From Aureitalea marina (GTDB taxonomy: Bacteria > Bacteroidota > Bacteroidia > Flavobacteriales > Flavobacteriaceae): a DNA stretch of 64,000 bases. The translations under genes were made by a program, and so were the position numbers. Below are positions 36,859 through 44,213 of the stretch, piece after piece. The stretch spans positions 372,001-436,000 of the forward strand of contig NZ_MQUB01000001.1 of assembly GCF_002943755.1 (NCBI RefSeq). Reading direction: 5' to 3'. Under the pieces are notes generated by a model. The model saw only the letters and a list, made by a program, of their open reading frames with translations. It was not told the origin of the DNA and did no database searches. Numbering within the stretch: the stretch's first letter is position 1; every line of letters begins with the position of its first letter.

Positions 36859-37293
36859 TTATTTTCCAAAAATCCAACGGGCATTAAGTCCGAATCCACC
36901 CCATTCGAAATCGGTGTCCTCAACAATCCAAAAGGTTGGTCGGTAATCCAGTCCGATGGCAATTGGTACACTGTTAAAGCGGTACTCCAGTCCGATCTCA
37001 CCACTGGCTCCTAAGTAAAAATCATCGTCTCCTACGTTCATGGATGGCCCTACACCGGCGTACCAATAAAAGGACTCACCGCTAATTTGTCGGAAGATGA
37101 AATCCCATAGTACGTCAACGCCCACCCCGTTGTTACCAAAGGAGGCATTGGCGTGGATCCTACTTGCGGAAGTGTTGAATACGGCATCAATGGCCACGTT
37201 GTTTCTGGCGACCTCCCCAAAACGGACCCCAACTTCTTGGGCTGTCGCGGTAAGGCCAAACATAAAAATGAGCAGAATGAGTAATTTTTTCAT
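36859..37293 (-). CDS. Small outer-membrane beta-barrel-like protein (paralog A)
   Basis: A 144-residue exported protein. A signal peptide ends at TATAQ, then alternating hydrophobic strands (VGVRFGEVARNN, WYAGVGPSMNVGDD, GEIGLEYRF, IGLDYRPTFWIV) end with an aromatic-rich C-terminus (GLNARWIFGK), the pattern of a small eight-strand outer-membrane barrel. A clear paralog lies at 39592-40041. It follows the 77-residue gene by 14 bases and may be the last gene of that operon. Confidence 0.75.
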   Translation of the reverse strand: MKKLLILLIFMFGLTATAQEVGVRFGEVARNNVAIDAVFNTSASRIHANASFGNNGVGVDVLWDFIFRQISGESFYWYAGVGPSMNVGDDDFYLGASGEIGLEYRFNSVPIAIGLDYRPTFWIVEDTDFEWGGFGLNARWIFGK

Positions 37294-37307
37294 AATAGGT
37301 AGATGTA

Positions 37308-37541
37308 TTAAGATTTTTTCTGAATTAAATGTACGATACTTTTAAGTGCTTTTTTGGTAATGAGCCCTAAAAGGACCTTTCGAAACCAATCCGTGGTTTG
37401 GACTACCAAATTGTCCGGGCTCAATTGATCCTTGGTCTTATTCACAGTAAACCGGATGGATTCCGCTGCGATCTGCCTTTTTAGGCGAATCATGGCCAAC
37501 TCCTTCTCTATCTCCTCGAAGGATTCGTAGTGTTTTTTCAT
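37308..37541 (-). CDS. DUF6327-like small protein
   Basis: A 77-residue soluble protein starting MKKHYESFEEIEKELAMIRL. A helical N-terminal part precedes a basic C-terminal segment (VLLGLITKKALKSIVHLIQK). It resembles the small DUF6327 proteins of Flavobacteriia, which in my memory sit in the same YtxH/holin cluster. The stop of the holin-like gene overlaps its start by 4 bases. Confidence 0.7.
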   Translation of the reverse strand: MKKHYESFEEIEKELAMIRLKRQIAAESIRFTVNKTKDQLSPDNLVVQTTDWFRKVLLGLITKKALKSIVHLIQKKS

Positions 37542-37888
37542 TCCTGTTCGAAAAAGAGGGTCGAAAAACGACCGATGATCCTTTTATTTAAGCTGTTGCG
37601 CAGTACATAGAGTATAAGACCTAAGACCGCATATCCTCCCGCAACTAACAAGTACCCCGCTATTACATTGTCCAGATACTCTCCCAGATAAACCGCCAAT
37701 CCGATGGAAAGCAATAAAAAGATGATGCTGCCCAATAGGCCCAGTATAATGAACTGAATGGAACCAACCACCATTTTCATCAGTACCTGAAATATTTTTA
37801 GTTGGATGTAGGCCTCGGTCTGTTCCAGGTACTCCTGGGTGTCCTGTTGGATTTGATCGGTGGATTCCTTGACGTCTTCGAATGCCAT
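37538..37888 (-). CDS. Holin-superfamily-like membrane protein
   Basis: A 116-residue protein with an amphipathic N-terminal helix rich in Q and E, then two membrane hairpins (IQFIILGLLGSIIFLLLSIG and IAGYLLVAGGYAVLGLILYV). It fits the 'phage holin family' (Phage_holin_3_6) proteins that many bacteria carry chromosomally with YtxH-like proteins. No phage genes are nearby, so a lysis role is unlikely; an envelope-stress role is an inference. Confidence 0.78.
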   Translation of the reverse strand: MAFEDVKESTDQIQQDTQEYLEQTEAYIQLKIFQVLMKMVVGSIQFIILGLLGSIIFLLLSIGLAVYLGEYLDNVIAGYLLVAGGYAVLGLILYVLRNSLNKRIIGRFSTLFFEQE

Positions 37889-37891
37889 GAT

Positions 37892-38215
37892 CTACTTTTG
37901 GAATTGGGCGTTCTTTTCTTTTAACTCGGCCAGCTTAGCTTCTAAGGCGACAATGAGATCATCTGCCTTATAACTCAAATTGGAGACCACCTGGTCCAGG
38001 GTATCCTTAATTTCCTCCTTCATCGAAGGTTTATTCTCTTCAGTCTGACTCGTGTCTTCATCATCATTGCCTTGGAGTCGCGATTTAATCTTATCGAACC
38101 CCCAATCTTTGTCAGAGTTAGCCAGGTAGATACCCAGTCCCACCCCGATCAATGCCCCCGCTATAAGGGCTAGAGCAGTATGAGTGGATTCTTTATGATC
38201 AGATTGGGAAGTCAT
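37892..38215 (-). CDS. YtxH-like protein
   Basis: About 107 residues from ATG 38215. One glycine-rich membrane helix (ALALIAGALIGVGLGIYLA) is followed by a charged, coiled-coil-like C-terminus (EEIKDTLDQVVSNLSYKADD, then LIVALEAKLAELKEK). This is the YtxH/gas-vesicle-like plan of general stress proteins. An in-frame start at 38284 exists but would add a non-conserved leader. Leads the cluster, 3 bases before the holin-like gene. Confidence 0.78.
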   Translation of the reverse strand: MTSQSDHKESTHTALALIAGALIGVGLGIYLANSDKDWGFDKIKSRLQGNDDEDTSQTEENKPSMKEEIKDTLDQVVSNLSYKADDLIVALEAKLAELKEKNAQFQK

Positions 38216-38342
38216 AAGGGTCTTAAGTCTGGAATCTAAATTAATAGAATTCCCAGAATTGGGCAAAGGCAAAGTAATGCCCATTTCTAAGTTGATGCTT
38301 TCTAGATCAAATACCGGTATTTGCGGTCTTCTGGTGGGATCT

Positions 38343-38933
38343 TTATTTCTGAATGCCCTTTAGGATCATTTCGAGTCCCCAGGATAAGGCTTCTAGTGAG
38401 TCTTGATCATTGAGCCCACAGACATCCTTGGTCACAATGATGGGTTCAATTCCCATAAGCACTGTAGCTACCACTATCAATTTGGCCCGCTCTTCTGCAG
38501 AAATTCCAAGATTGAGTTTGGTAAGGGCAAGTTCCAAAGTTTGATGTCTGCGTGCGCCTCTGACACGACCTTCAGGTGGTTGGGTTATCACCACGCTCAG
38601 ATATTTTCTAAAGACGGATTCATTGGTGATCGCGAGGTCATGGAAGTATTGTTGAATTTCTAAAGTAACTCCCGAGTTGTGATTAGCTTTTACGGATTCA
38701 AGAACTTCTTCCGGAGAATTGGTCGTCAGATCAAGGGCTGCTTCCAGTGAAAGCGCCTCAGCGCTGGAGAAGTAACGATAAACAGTCGCCCTAGACATAC
38801 CGCTGCATTCAGCTACATCCTCTAAGGTAAAACTGCCTTTTGAATTCAATAGATCCTGGGCTCCGGACAAGATGCGTTGACGAGTCTTTTGTTTTTGGTT
38901 GCGACGTCCAGCGTTGATATAGTCTTTGTTCAT
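38343..38933 (-). CDS. TetR/AcrR-family transcriptional regulator
   Basis: A 196-residue repressor. The N-terminal helix-turn-helix is visible in TRQRILSGAQDLLNSKGSFT and LEDVAECSGMSRATVYRYFS. The C-terminal ligand and dimer domain has no recognisable ligand. It is divergent from a cupin gene only 19 bases away, and a perfect 6-6-6 dyad overlaps its start codon, so it very likely controls both genes. Confidence 0.92.
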   Translation of the reverse strand: MNKDYINAGRRNQKQKTRQRILSGAQDLLNSKGSFTLEDVAECSGMSRATVYRYFSSAEALSLEAALDLTTNSPEEVLESVKANHNSGVTLEIQQYFHDLAITNESVFRKYLSVVITQPPEGRVRGARRHQTLELALTKLNLGISAEERAKLIVVATVLMGIEPIIVTKDVCGLNDQDSLEALSWGLEMILKGIQK

Positions 38934-38949
38934 GAGACTAATATCTCAT
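38932..38949. promoter_or_regulatory. Palindromic operator in the tetR/cupin gap
   Basis: ATGAGA-CTAATA-TCTCAT is a perfect inverted repeat with 6-base arms and a 6-base spacer. The left arm includes the reverse complement of the regulator's start codon and the right arm ends 3 bases before the cupin ATG. Binding by the TetR protein is an inference from position and symmetry. Confidence 0.6.
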
Positions 38950-38952
38950 AAA

Positions 38953-39396
38953 ATGAAACAATCAATCACACATTGGGTACTTGGGCACAAAGTAACCCCT
39001 TATGACACAACAGGAAATTACGATCTGATGATGGCCGAAACTCCACCTCATGTTCCCGGTCCTCCACCGCATTCACACCACCATATGGAAGAGTCTTTTC
39101 TTATTCTGGAAGGTGAAATGGAATTTATCATCAATGGTGCGATCAGAACGGTGACTGCCGGCCAATCAGTAGACCTTCCGCCCAATACCATGCACACCTT
39201 CAGCAATAAGACTGATAAACCTTGTAAGTGGATCAATATCCATAGTCCAAAGGGTTTCAGGGACTTCTTTGAGACACTTGGTATCCCGGAAGGGGAGCAA
39301 GACGCTCAGTCCAGATCTGTTTCCCAGGAGATCATTCAACAGGTTATCCAGACCGCCGCTGATTACGATATGCATATTCCGCCACCGCCGGGATAG
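38953..39396 (+). CDS. Cupin-domain protein
   Basis: A single-domain cupin of 147 residues from ATG 38953. Metal-binding cupin motif 1 is HSHHHMEESFLILEGEMEF and motif 2 is PPNTMHTFSN. Cupins of this type include dioxygenases, isomerases and sugar binders; the substrate is not visible. An in-frame start at 38926 would overlap the operator and the divergent regulator, so the later ATG is preferred. Probably regulated by the adjacent TetR protein. Confidence 0.85.
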   Translation: MKQSITHWVLGHKVTPYDTTGNYDLMMAETPPHVPGPPPHSHHHMEESFLILEGEMEFIINGAIRTVTAGQSVDLPPNTMHTFSNKTDKPCKWINIHSPKGFRDFFETLGIPEGEQDAQSRSVSQEIIQQVIQTAADYDMHIPPPPG

Positions 39397-39468
39397 TCCT
39401 GACATACTTTACCTTATTACAGTGATGTTCATGAGGTTCTTTGCTTTTAGACTTTTCACATCAAAAAA

Positions 39469-39505
39469 ATTGAAGAGCGGCGATTGAGCTGCTCTTCAAT
39501 TTTTC
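39469..39505 (+). terminator. Intrinsic terminator after the cupin gene
   Basis: Perfect 10-bp stem ATTGAAGAGC / GCTCTTCAAT (39469-39478 and 39491-39500) with a 12-base loop, followed by TTTTC. It lies 73 bases after the cupin stop codon; nothing else is visible from 39397 to 39591. Confidence 0.8.
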
Positions 39506-39591
39506 AGGTAATTAATTATTGTTTGAAAGTACTTATATTTTAAACATTTACAAGTCTTCAACTTTTCCACCCAATGGTTATTTCTATTGAA

Positions 39592-40041
39592 TTAACCTCC
39601 AAATCGCCATCTTGCATTTAATCCGAATCCACCCCATTCGAAGTCTGTGTTTTCCACAATCCAGAAGGTAGGCCTGTAATCTAAACCTAAGGTTATTGGT
39701 ACACCCGTAAACAAATATTCGATACCTATCTCACCGCTCACGCCCAAATAGAAAGCACTATCTCCAAAATTGGCCGAGGGGCCAGCACCCAGGTACCAAT
39801 TGAATGCCTCGCCACCAAGGTTTTTGTAAACAAAATCCCAAAGGGCGTCCACACCAACTCCGTTGTTACCAAAAGAAAGATTTGCATGTACTCTACTTGA
39901 ACTTGTGTTAAACACGGCATCAACTGCTACGTTATTTCGGGCTACTTCACCGAAGCGAATTCCTACTTCTTGGGCATTTAATTCTGCGGTCAACATAATT
40001 AGGACCAACAGAATGCCTTTAGATAATAATCTTTGATTCAT
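39592..40041 (-). CDS. Small outer-membrane beta-barrel-like protein (paralog B)
   Basis: About 149 residues from ATG 40041, with a signal peptide ending LNAQ. The mature protein follows paralog A almost strand by strand (EVGIRFGEVARNN, FGNNGVGVDALWDF, LDYRPTFWIVENTDFEWGGF). The two genes are 2.3 kb apart in the same direction, separated by the TetR/cupin pair. Function unknown; a pore or surface structural role is an inference. Confidence 0.75.
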   Translation of the reverse strand: MNQRLLSKGILLVLIMLTAELNAQEVGIRFGEVARNNVAVDAVFNTSSSRVHANLSFGNNGVGVDALWDFVYKNLGGEAFNWYLGAGPSANFGDSAFYLGVSGEIGIEYLFTGVPITLGLDYRPTFWIVENTDFEWGGFGLNARWRFGG

Positions 40042-40069
40042 TTTATTGTGATTTAAATTAGTTAACTTT

Positions 40070-40675
40070 TTAATCTCCATCATAGTCTAGCAGGAGCCAA
40101 TGCCCTCCATTTACTTCAGTCGTATATACCAATAATGCAGAACTCCATTTTAGTTTGTCCTCTTTGGTATAAATGTAGATGCGGTCCGAGGGTGGGTTAA
40201 TGTTCGACTCCTCAAATTTCATGTCTTTGTCAGAGTTATTCACGATACGAATTCGTTTACCTTCCGTACCATTCTGAATTCCCTTTATTTTCAACTCACC
40301 CCCTCCTGTGCGTTCAATTATAAAGGTTGAAGTATCTGAATTCGCTCCATCTAAGTCCAAGTCCCAGTTGTTTTTTGTATTGAAGTTTGTTTCAATTTTC
40401 GTCACTTTTTCCCGGTCTGATGAATTGTTCTCCACGACAATCTGGCCATTTTTCACGTGAAGATCTGGACTTTCAAGTTCGAACAGTTCACCCAAATCTG
40501 ACGCAACTATCATTTTCAGGTTGCCTGCTAGGCCATTGGAAGGAACAGCCAAACTTCTTATGCGTGCAGTACCGTTTACATCGAGCATGCTGGTCGGCGT
40601 AGTTGTATTAACCCCTACTTGAGCATTTAAATTTGTGATAATCAGTGCTACTAAAATTCGTAATGAGCTTTTCAT
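40070..40675 (-). CDS. Secreted protein with Bacteroidota surface-protein N-terminus
   Basis: A 201-residue exported protein. Signal peptide ends LNAQ, and the mature start VGVNTTTPTSMLDVNGTARI is the repeat-like motif found at the N-terminus of many flavobacterial surface proteins and tail-fibre-like proteins. The rest is beta-rich and ends GGHWLLLDYDGD. No catalytic motif is seen. Upstream of paralog B by 28 bases on the same strand. Confidence 0.7.
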   Translation of the reverse strand: MKSSLRILVALIITNLNAQVGVNTTTPTSMLDVNGTARIRSLAVPSNGLAGNLKMIVASDLGELFELESPDLHVKNGQIVVENNSSDREKVTKIETNFNTKNNWDLDLDGANSDTSTFIIERTGGGELKIKGIQNGTEGKRIRIVNNSDKDMKFEESNINPPSDRIYIYTKEDKLKWSSALLVYTTEVNGGHWLLLDYDGD

Positions 40676-41033
40676 TTTTTTTTTATTTCTGTCTGAGAGT
40701 AAAGGAAATAAGAAAATGACCTCAAGTCTTTTTCAAACGATGAAAAACCATAAAGTATCGATAGAATGTTTTTTACTATCGATTAATCGCTTCTTCAATC
40801 TGATGTATTTCAGGGTGATGTCTATTCAGTTGAGTTTCGATGGCCTGAAGAAGGAATGGTTGCCGCTCCGCAGCCTAATATTGGAAGTTGATTTAGTGTA
40901 TAGGGCCCAGGAATTATGTAGGTTATTTATTCGTACCGGACTCAGCAGACAGGATTCTTTGCTTCGCAAAGTTCCTGACATGACTTCGACTTGAGGATCA
41001 AAAAGTCTTTAGGGTGACTAACGTAATCTCTTA
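40676..41033. other. Non-coding stretch upstream of the tandem repeat
   Basis: This stretch, together with the repeat block and the tRNA flank, forms about 790 bases without a convincing gene. It holds an imperfect hairpin (40951-40976, AGGA-TT-CTTTGC against GCAAAG-T-TCCT) which resembles the hairpins of the following repeat. Short frames here show no codon bias or family resemblance. Confidence 0.5.
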
Positions 41034-41342
41034 AGCTCTCTTCTGCAAGTAAGAAACCGGACGGAGTGTTTTCGAAGAAAAACTAATGTCCGGTGGACAT
41101 TAGTTAGCGAGGAGCCAGCTGGTGCGCTGGCAAGGGTTATGTCTCAGGATTACTCGCTTCGCTCGTGATCCTTTGAGCTCTCTTCTGCAAGTAAGAAACC
41201 GGACGGAGTGTTTTCGAAGAAAAACTAATGTCCGGTGGACATTAGTTAGCGAGGAGCCAGCTGGTGCGCTGGCAAGGGTTATGTCTCAGGATTACTCACT
41301 TCGCTCGTGATCCTTTGAGCTCTCTTCTGCAAGTAAGAAACC
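41034..41342. repeat. 142-bp tandem repeat, two copies plus a 25-base partial third
   Basis: Unit 1 is 41034-41175, unit 2 41176-41317, and the partial third copy 41318-41342. The two full copies differ at one base (G in CTCGCTTCG, A in CTCACTTCG). Each unit contains at least two stems: a palindrome ACTAATGTCC-GGT-GGACATTAGT, and GCCAGC-TGGTGC-GCTGGC; GGAT...ATCC arms flank a third weaker one. The block lies 120 bases from tRNA-Arg on its 3' side. It has no open frame with a recognisable product. Confidence 0.9.
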
Positions 41343-41459
41343 ACAAACGGCAGCCATTGGCTGCCGTTTTTGATTTTTCCGTTTACTTCCAAACTCGAAC
41401 AAGTTCGGTTTGTTCGTAAACGAAAAAACCACAGCCAAAATGCTGTGGTTTCTTACTTG
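41330..41459. repeat. 16-bp inverted repeat enclosing a row of hairpins
   Basis: CAAGTAAGAAACCACA at 41330-41345 and its exact reverse complement at 41444-41459. The left arm is the end of the tandem-repeat block and the right arm starts 3 bases beyond the 3' end of tRNA-Arg. Between the arms are a stem AACGGCAGCC / GGCTGCCGTT and a long interrupted hairpin (CGTTTAC ... GTAAACG enclosing CGAAC-AA-GTTCG). Confidence 0.85.
41423..41450 (-). terminator. Intrinsic terminator of tRNA-Arg
   Basis: Stem AACCACAGC / GCTGTGGTT (41427-41435 and 41442-41450) with a 6-base loop; on the minus strand it is followed by six T. It lies 12 bases after the 3' end of the tRNA. Confidence 0.88.
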
Positions 41460-41462
41460 ATG

Positions 41463-41536
41463 TGACCTCGGCAGGATTCAAACCTGCAACCTTCTGAGCC
41501 GTAATCAGATGCGCTATTCAGTTGCGCCACGAGGCC
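41463..41536 (-). tRNA. tRNA-Arg (anticodon ACG)
   Basis: The 74-base minus-strand sequence folds as a cloverleaf. Acceptor stem GGCCTCG / CGAGGTC (one G-U pair), discriminator A; D stem GCGC/GCGC; anticodon stem TCTGA/TCAGA with loop TTACGGC, giving anticodon ACG (plus-strand 41500-41502); T stem GCAGG/CCTGC with loop TTTGAAT. The wobble A is normally deaminated to inosine by TadA, so it reads CGT, CGC and CGA. CCA is not encoded. Confidence 0.96.
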
Positions 41537-41603
41537 GTTTTAATTGTGGGGGCAAATATATTTCTTTTTAACTTTATGGACAAGCATTCTGATAAAAACA
41601 CCT

Positions 41604-42119
41604 ATGGACCTGACCTCACATATACGTACCATTCCTCATTTTCCCAAACGCGGGATCGCCTTTAGAGATATTACTCCATTACTCATGGATCCTGCTGCTA
41701 GTGATCATTGTCTGCAAATGTTGCTGGAAAGGGCTGCTGATCTCAAAATAGATAAAGTGGTTGCCATCGAGTCACGAGGGTTCTTTTTTGGTTCCATGAT
41801 GGCTAACAAATTGAATGCAGGATTTGTTCCCATCCGTAAACCTGGCAAACTTCCTTATGCCATAGAGAAGGAATTCTATGAGCTGGAGTATGGAGCGGAC
41901 TCGGTAGAGATCCATAAAGATGGGATCAACAAGGGAGAACGTATCCTGTTACATGACGATGTGTTGGCAACCGGCGGTACGGCCAAAGCTGCCTGCAACC
42001 TGATCCAGCGTTTAGGCGGGGAGATCGTGCAGTGCAATTTCATTATGGAATTGGTAGAATTGAATGGCCGTGAGAAACTGAATGGTTTTCCGGTAGAAAG
42101 CCTGCTCAGTTATCCCTAA
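41604..42119 (+). CDS. apt: Adenine phosphoribosyltransferase
   Basis: Salvage enzyme of 171 residues making AMP from adenine and PRPP. Visible are FPKRGIAFRDITPLL, VVAIESRGFFFG, VPIRKPGKLPY and the PRPP loop ILLHDDVLATGGTA. ATG 41604 is chosen over an in-frame GTG at 41544, since it gives the normal length and N-terminus (MDLTSHIRTIPHFP). Its last 4 bases overlap the interrupted small gene on the other strand. Confidence 0.95.
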   Translation: MDLTSHIRTIPHFPKRGIAFRDITPLLMDPAASDHCLQMLLERAADLKIDKVVAIESRGFFFGSMMANKLNAGFVPIRKPGKLPYAIEKEFYELEYGADSVEIHKDGINKGERILLHDDVLATGGTAKAACNLIQRLGGEIVQCNFIMELVELNGREKLNGFPVESLLSYP

Positions 42120-42268
42120 TCCAGGGAATTTTTAGTTACCCACAAGCGATAGGCGAAGAGTATCAACTACCACTTAGATGCTTTGCTAAGATCTATGCGC
42201 TGTTTTGAGAAACTAGGTAGAACTGCCTTATTTAGTTTGGCAAGAGCGCGAAAAAGTTGTTTCTGCAT
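42116..42268 (-). pseudogene. Small conserved flavobacterial protein interrupted by an amber codon
   Basis: From ATG 42268 the minus strand reads MQKQLFRALAKLNKAVLPSF, SKQRIDLSKASKW, then TAG (42169-42167), then LILFAYRLWVTKNSLD and TAG. Read through, the 50 codons match a short protein I remember from many Flavobacteriia (often labelled SsrA-binding protein), in which the residue at the TAG is glutamine (KASKFQ). A single CAG to TAG change would explain it. Either a recent pseudogene, a truncated 33-residue product, or readthrough. The rest of the gap (42120-42330) holds only the next terminator. Confidence 0.65.
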
Positions 42269-42284
42269 GAGACCAAAATACAAA

Positions 42285-42312
42285 TAAAAAAACCTCCCGT
42301 TTTGGGAGGTTT
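42285..42312 (-). terminator. Intrinsic terminator of the BlaI/BlaR1-like operon
   Basis: Stem AAACCTCCC / GGGAGGTTT with a 5-base loop (42290-42312). On the minus strand a T-run follows. It lies just past the stop codon of the M56 gene. Confidence 0.88.
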
Positions 42313-42330
42313 ATCTACAGAATCGGTTGT

Positions 42331-44211
42331 TTAATAACCGATCCGCGTCCTTTTGATTGGCTGACCATTTGATTTAATGGAGGTCTGGCTTTCCTCCCCG
42401 TTTTTCTTTACGGTGTACTTCAGGCTGATGATCTCACCTGCATCATTGCGCTTAACTCTCTTGTAGTTAAACTCCACACCGTGACGAGCGAGTTCTTGCT
42501 TGTACCTGGCTAATTCTTCGTCAGTCGTGTCCTTATCGATGGTGACTCCACCTCGGCTTGAGTATCCGGCTATTGCGTAAGACTGGTCTTTGGTACGGGC
42601 TATAGCTCTGCTCTTTGCCATGGCCACTCGGGCACGGTTCTGATCTTCCAAGCGTCTGGCTAACTCCTCTTCTCTTGCCGCCAAGCGCTCTTTCATTTCC
42701 ATCTCGCGCTCTGCCATCATGGCTTCACGCTCTTTTGCCCGTGCATAGCCTCTGGCTTCGGCAGCCGCTGCTCGTTCTTCATATCGTTTTTGCATTTCCA
42801 ATGCTCGTCTGTAAGATCCTTCCGATGAACCAATGGCTATTCCATTGTCTGAAATACTGATAATGATTTCAGAAATGGGTTCGTCTCCATTAATGTTGTA
42901 ATTGCTATTGGCATTGTCGCTAGATATCGACAGACTAATCCCGGTTAGTTCGCCCTGGTCGTTGTAATCCAGTTTATCGTAGTCCAGGTTGATCCCTTGC
43001 TCCTTCAAATACATTTGTTTTTCCTTGAGTTGAGCCTCCGATGTATTCTTATCGATGCGAACAATGACCTTGCTTATTTGAGTAGGATAACCAGTGGCAA
43101 GAATAGGGTCTGAAACTATGGTCTCACTGCTAACTTTAGCCACTGGATAAGAATTGTAAGTTGTGGCTAATTTGGCAGGGCTATCATCGGACGCTATGGT
43201 CTCGGCGACCGCCGGATAAGTTGCCGTGGTGGTGGCTAATTTTGCCTGGACATCTGAATCCGCACCTGGAATAGTCGAAGTGAGACCGGCCTCCGCAGGA
43301 GGGTATCCCTGGCCTACGGTAACAGGATCTGAAGGAATAACCTGAATTTCCTCCTGTACGTTAAAGCTCCATAGGAATACCGCCAGGGCAGGTAGGATCA
43401 AAGCGGCCTTCAGGAAATTGCGTTGTTTAGAATCGGGTTTGTTTAACATGAGTATTCGTTTTTTGATGAATGATTGATAAAAGGAATTGATCAGCATTGG
43501 GCTAAACGAGCTTGATGAGGCTCTTACCAATGCCAATTGATATTGTTTGATCGACTGAACACGCTGCGCCGTATCGTGATCGGCCAGGAACTCTAGGTTC
43601 TCCTCCAGGCTTTTTCGGTAAAGCCAGGTCAGTGGATTCCACCACTGCACGATGATCAGCAGATTGGATAGTAAAAGGTCAATGGAGTGCAGCTGCCGCA
43701 CGTGAGCCTGTTCGTGAGCAAGTACCATCTGAAGTTCCTCTGCCTTGTGCATTTCCGGGTTGAAGACTATGAGCCGGAAAAAGGAAAAAGGTTTGATCTC
43801 CCTGTCAACCTTTACATATGTAAACCCTTGTCGCTTAAATCGAGGTCGGCGGTGAATTAGTCTGAACAGGCTCCAGAGATGAAACCCAAAACGCAGGCTT
43901 AGTGCAAGTACACCGACTAAGTAGACATAGAATAGTATATCGTTCCAGGGTAGGGAAGTGGAGACCTCAGTGAGGGCTGTGGTTTCCGTCGCAATAGGAA
44001 TGAAATCCCCTGCGGAATTTGCCGGATCCGCTTGTACATAGGTTACCCTGGTCCATTTAAGTAGGGGGAATAAGACGGCAACTAACATCCCCGAAAGCAG
44101 GAAATGACGATTTCCCTTAAAAAGAGTTTCTCCTCTCAGTAAGAAGATGTAGATGAGGTAGAACAAACTCAGTACCCCAGCCGATTTGATCAAATACACT
44201 ATCCACTCCAT
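42331..44211 (-). CDS. BlaR1-like M56 membrane metallopeptidase with long C-terminal extension
   Basis: A 626-residue membrane protein. The first 290 residues are the M56/BlaR1 plan: four helices and a cytoplasmic zinc protease loop with VLAHEQAHVRQLHSID (HExxH) and a second-ligand segment ENLEFLADHDT. The remaining 330 residues are periplasmic: two related domains (KVIVRIDKNTSEAQLKEKQM and GVTIDKDTTDEELARYKQEL) joined by an Ala/Arg/Glu-rich coiled coil. No beta-lactam sensor domain is present. It should cleave the BlaI-like repressor encoded 2 bases upstream when a signal is sensed. Confidence 0.88.
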   Translation of the reverse strand: MEWIVYLIKSAGVLSLFYLIYIFLLRGETLFKGNRHFLLSGMLVAVLFPLLKWTRVTYVQADPANSAGDFIPIATETTALTEVSTSLPWNDILFYVYLVGVLALSLRFGFHLWSLFRLIHRRPRFKRQGFTYVKVDREIKPFSFFRLIVFNPEMHKAEELQMVLAHEQAHVRQLHSIDLLLSNLLIIVQWWNPLTWLYRKSLEENLEFLADHDTAQRVQSIKQYQLALVRASSSSFSPMLINSFYQSFIKKRILMLNKPDSKQRNFLKAALILPALAVFLWSFNVQEEIQVIPSDPVTVGQGYPPAEAGLTSTIPGADSDVQAKLATTTATYPAVAETIASDDSPAKLATTYNSYPVAKVSSETIVSDPILATGYPTQISKVIVRIDKNTSEAQLKEKQMYLKEQGINLDYDKLDYNDQGELTGISLSISSDNANSNYNINGDEPISEIIISISDNGIAIGSSEGSYRRALEMQKRYEERAAAAEARGYARAKEREAMMAEREMEMKERLAAREEELARRLEDQNRARVAMAKSRAIARTKDQSYAIAGYSSRGGVTIDKDTTDEELARYKQELARHGVEFNYKRVKRNDAGEIISLKYTVKKNGEESQTSIKSNGQPIKRTRIGY

Positions 44212-44213
44212 AC

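Noticed and set aside
37538-37888. Holin-like gene considered as a prophage remnant
   Set aside because: No other phage gene is near, and YtxH/holin-like/DUF6327-like clusters are ordinary chromosomal genes in this group.
40635-40994. Open frame of 119 codons antisense to the start of a secreted protein
   Set aside because: Overlaps the signal peptide of the minus-strand gene and shows no motif; the second half is repeat-like hairpin sequence.
41122-41310. Open frame of 62 codons in the tandem repeat
   Set aside because: It spans two repeat units and simply repeats the translation of the palindromes; no sign of a real protein.
41034-41342. Tandem repeat considered as a CRISPR array
   Set aside because: Units are 142 bp and contiguous without unique spacers, and no cas genes are in the window.
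41034-41536. tRNA-Arg considered as an attachment site of an integrated element
   Set aside because: No integrase and no second copy of the tRNA 3' end is seen in the window; the adjacent repeats do not copy the tRNA itself.
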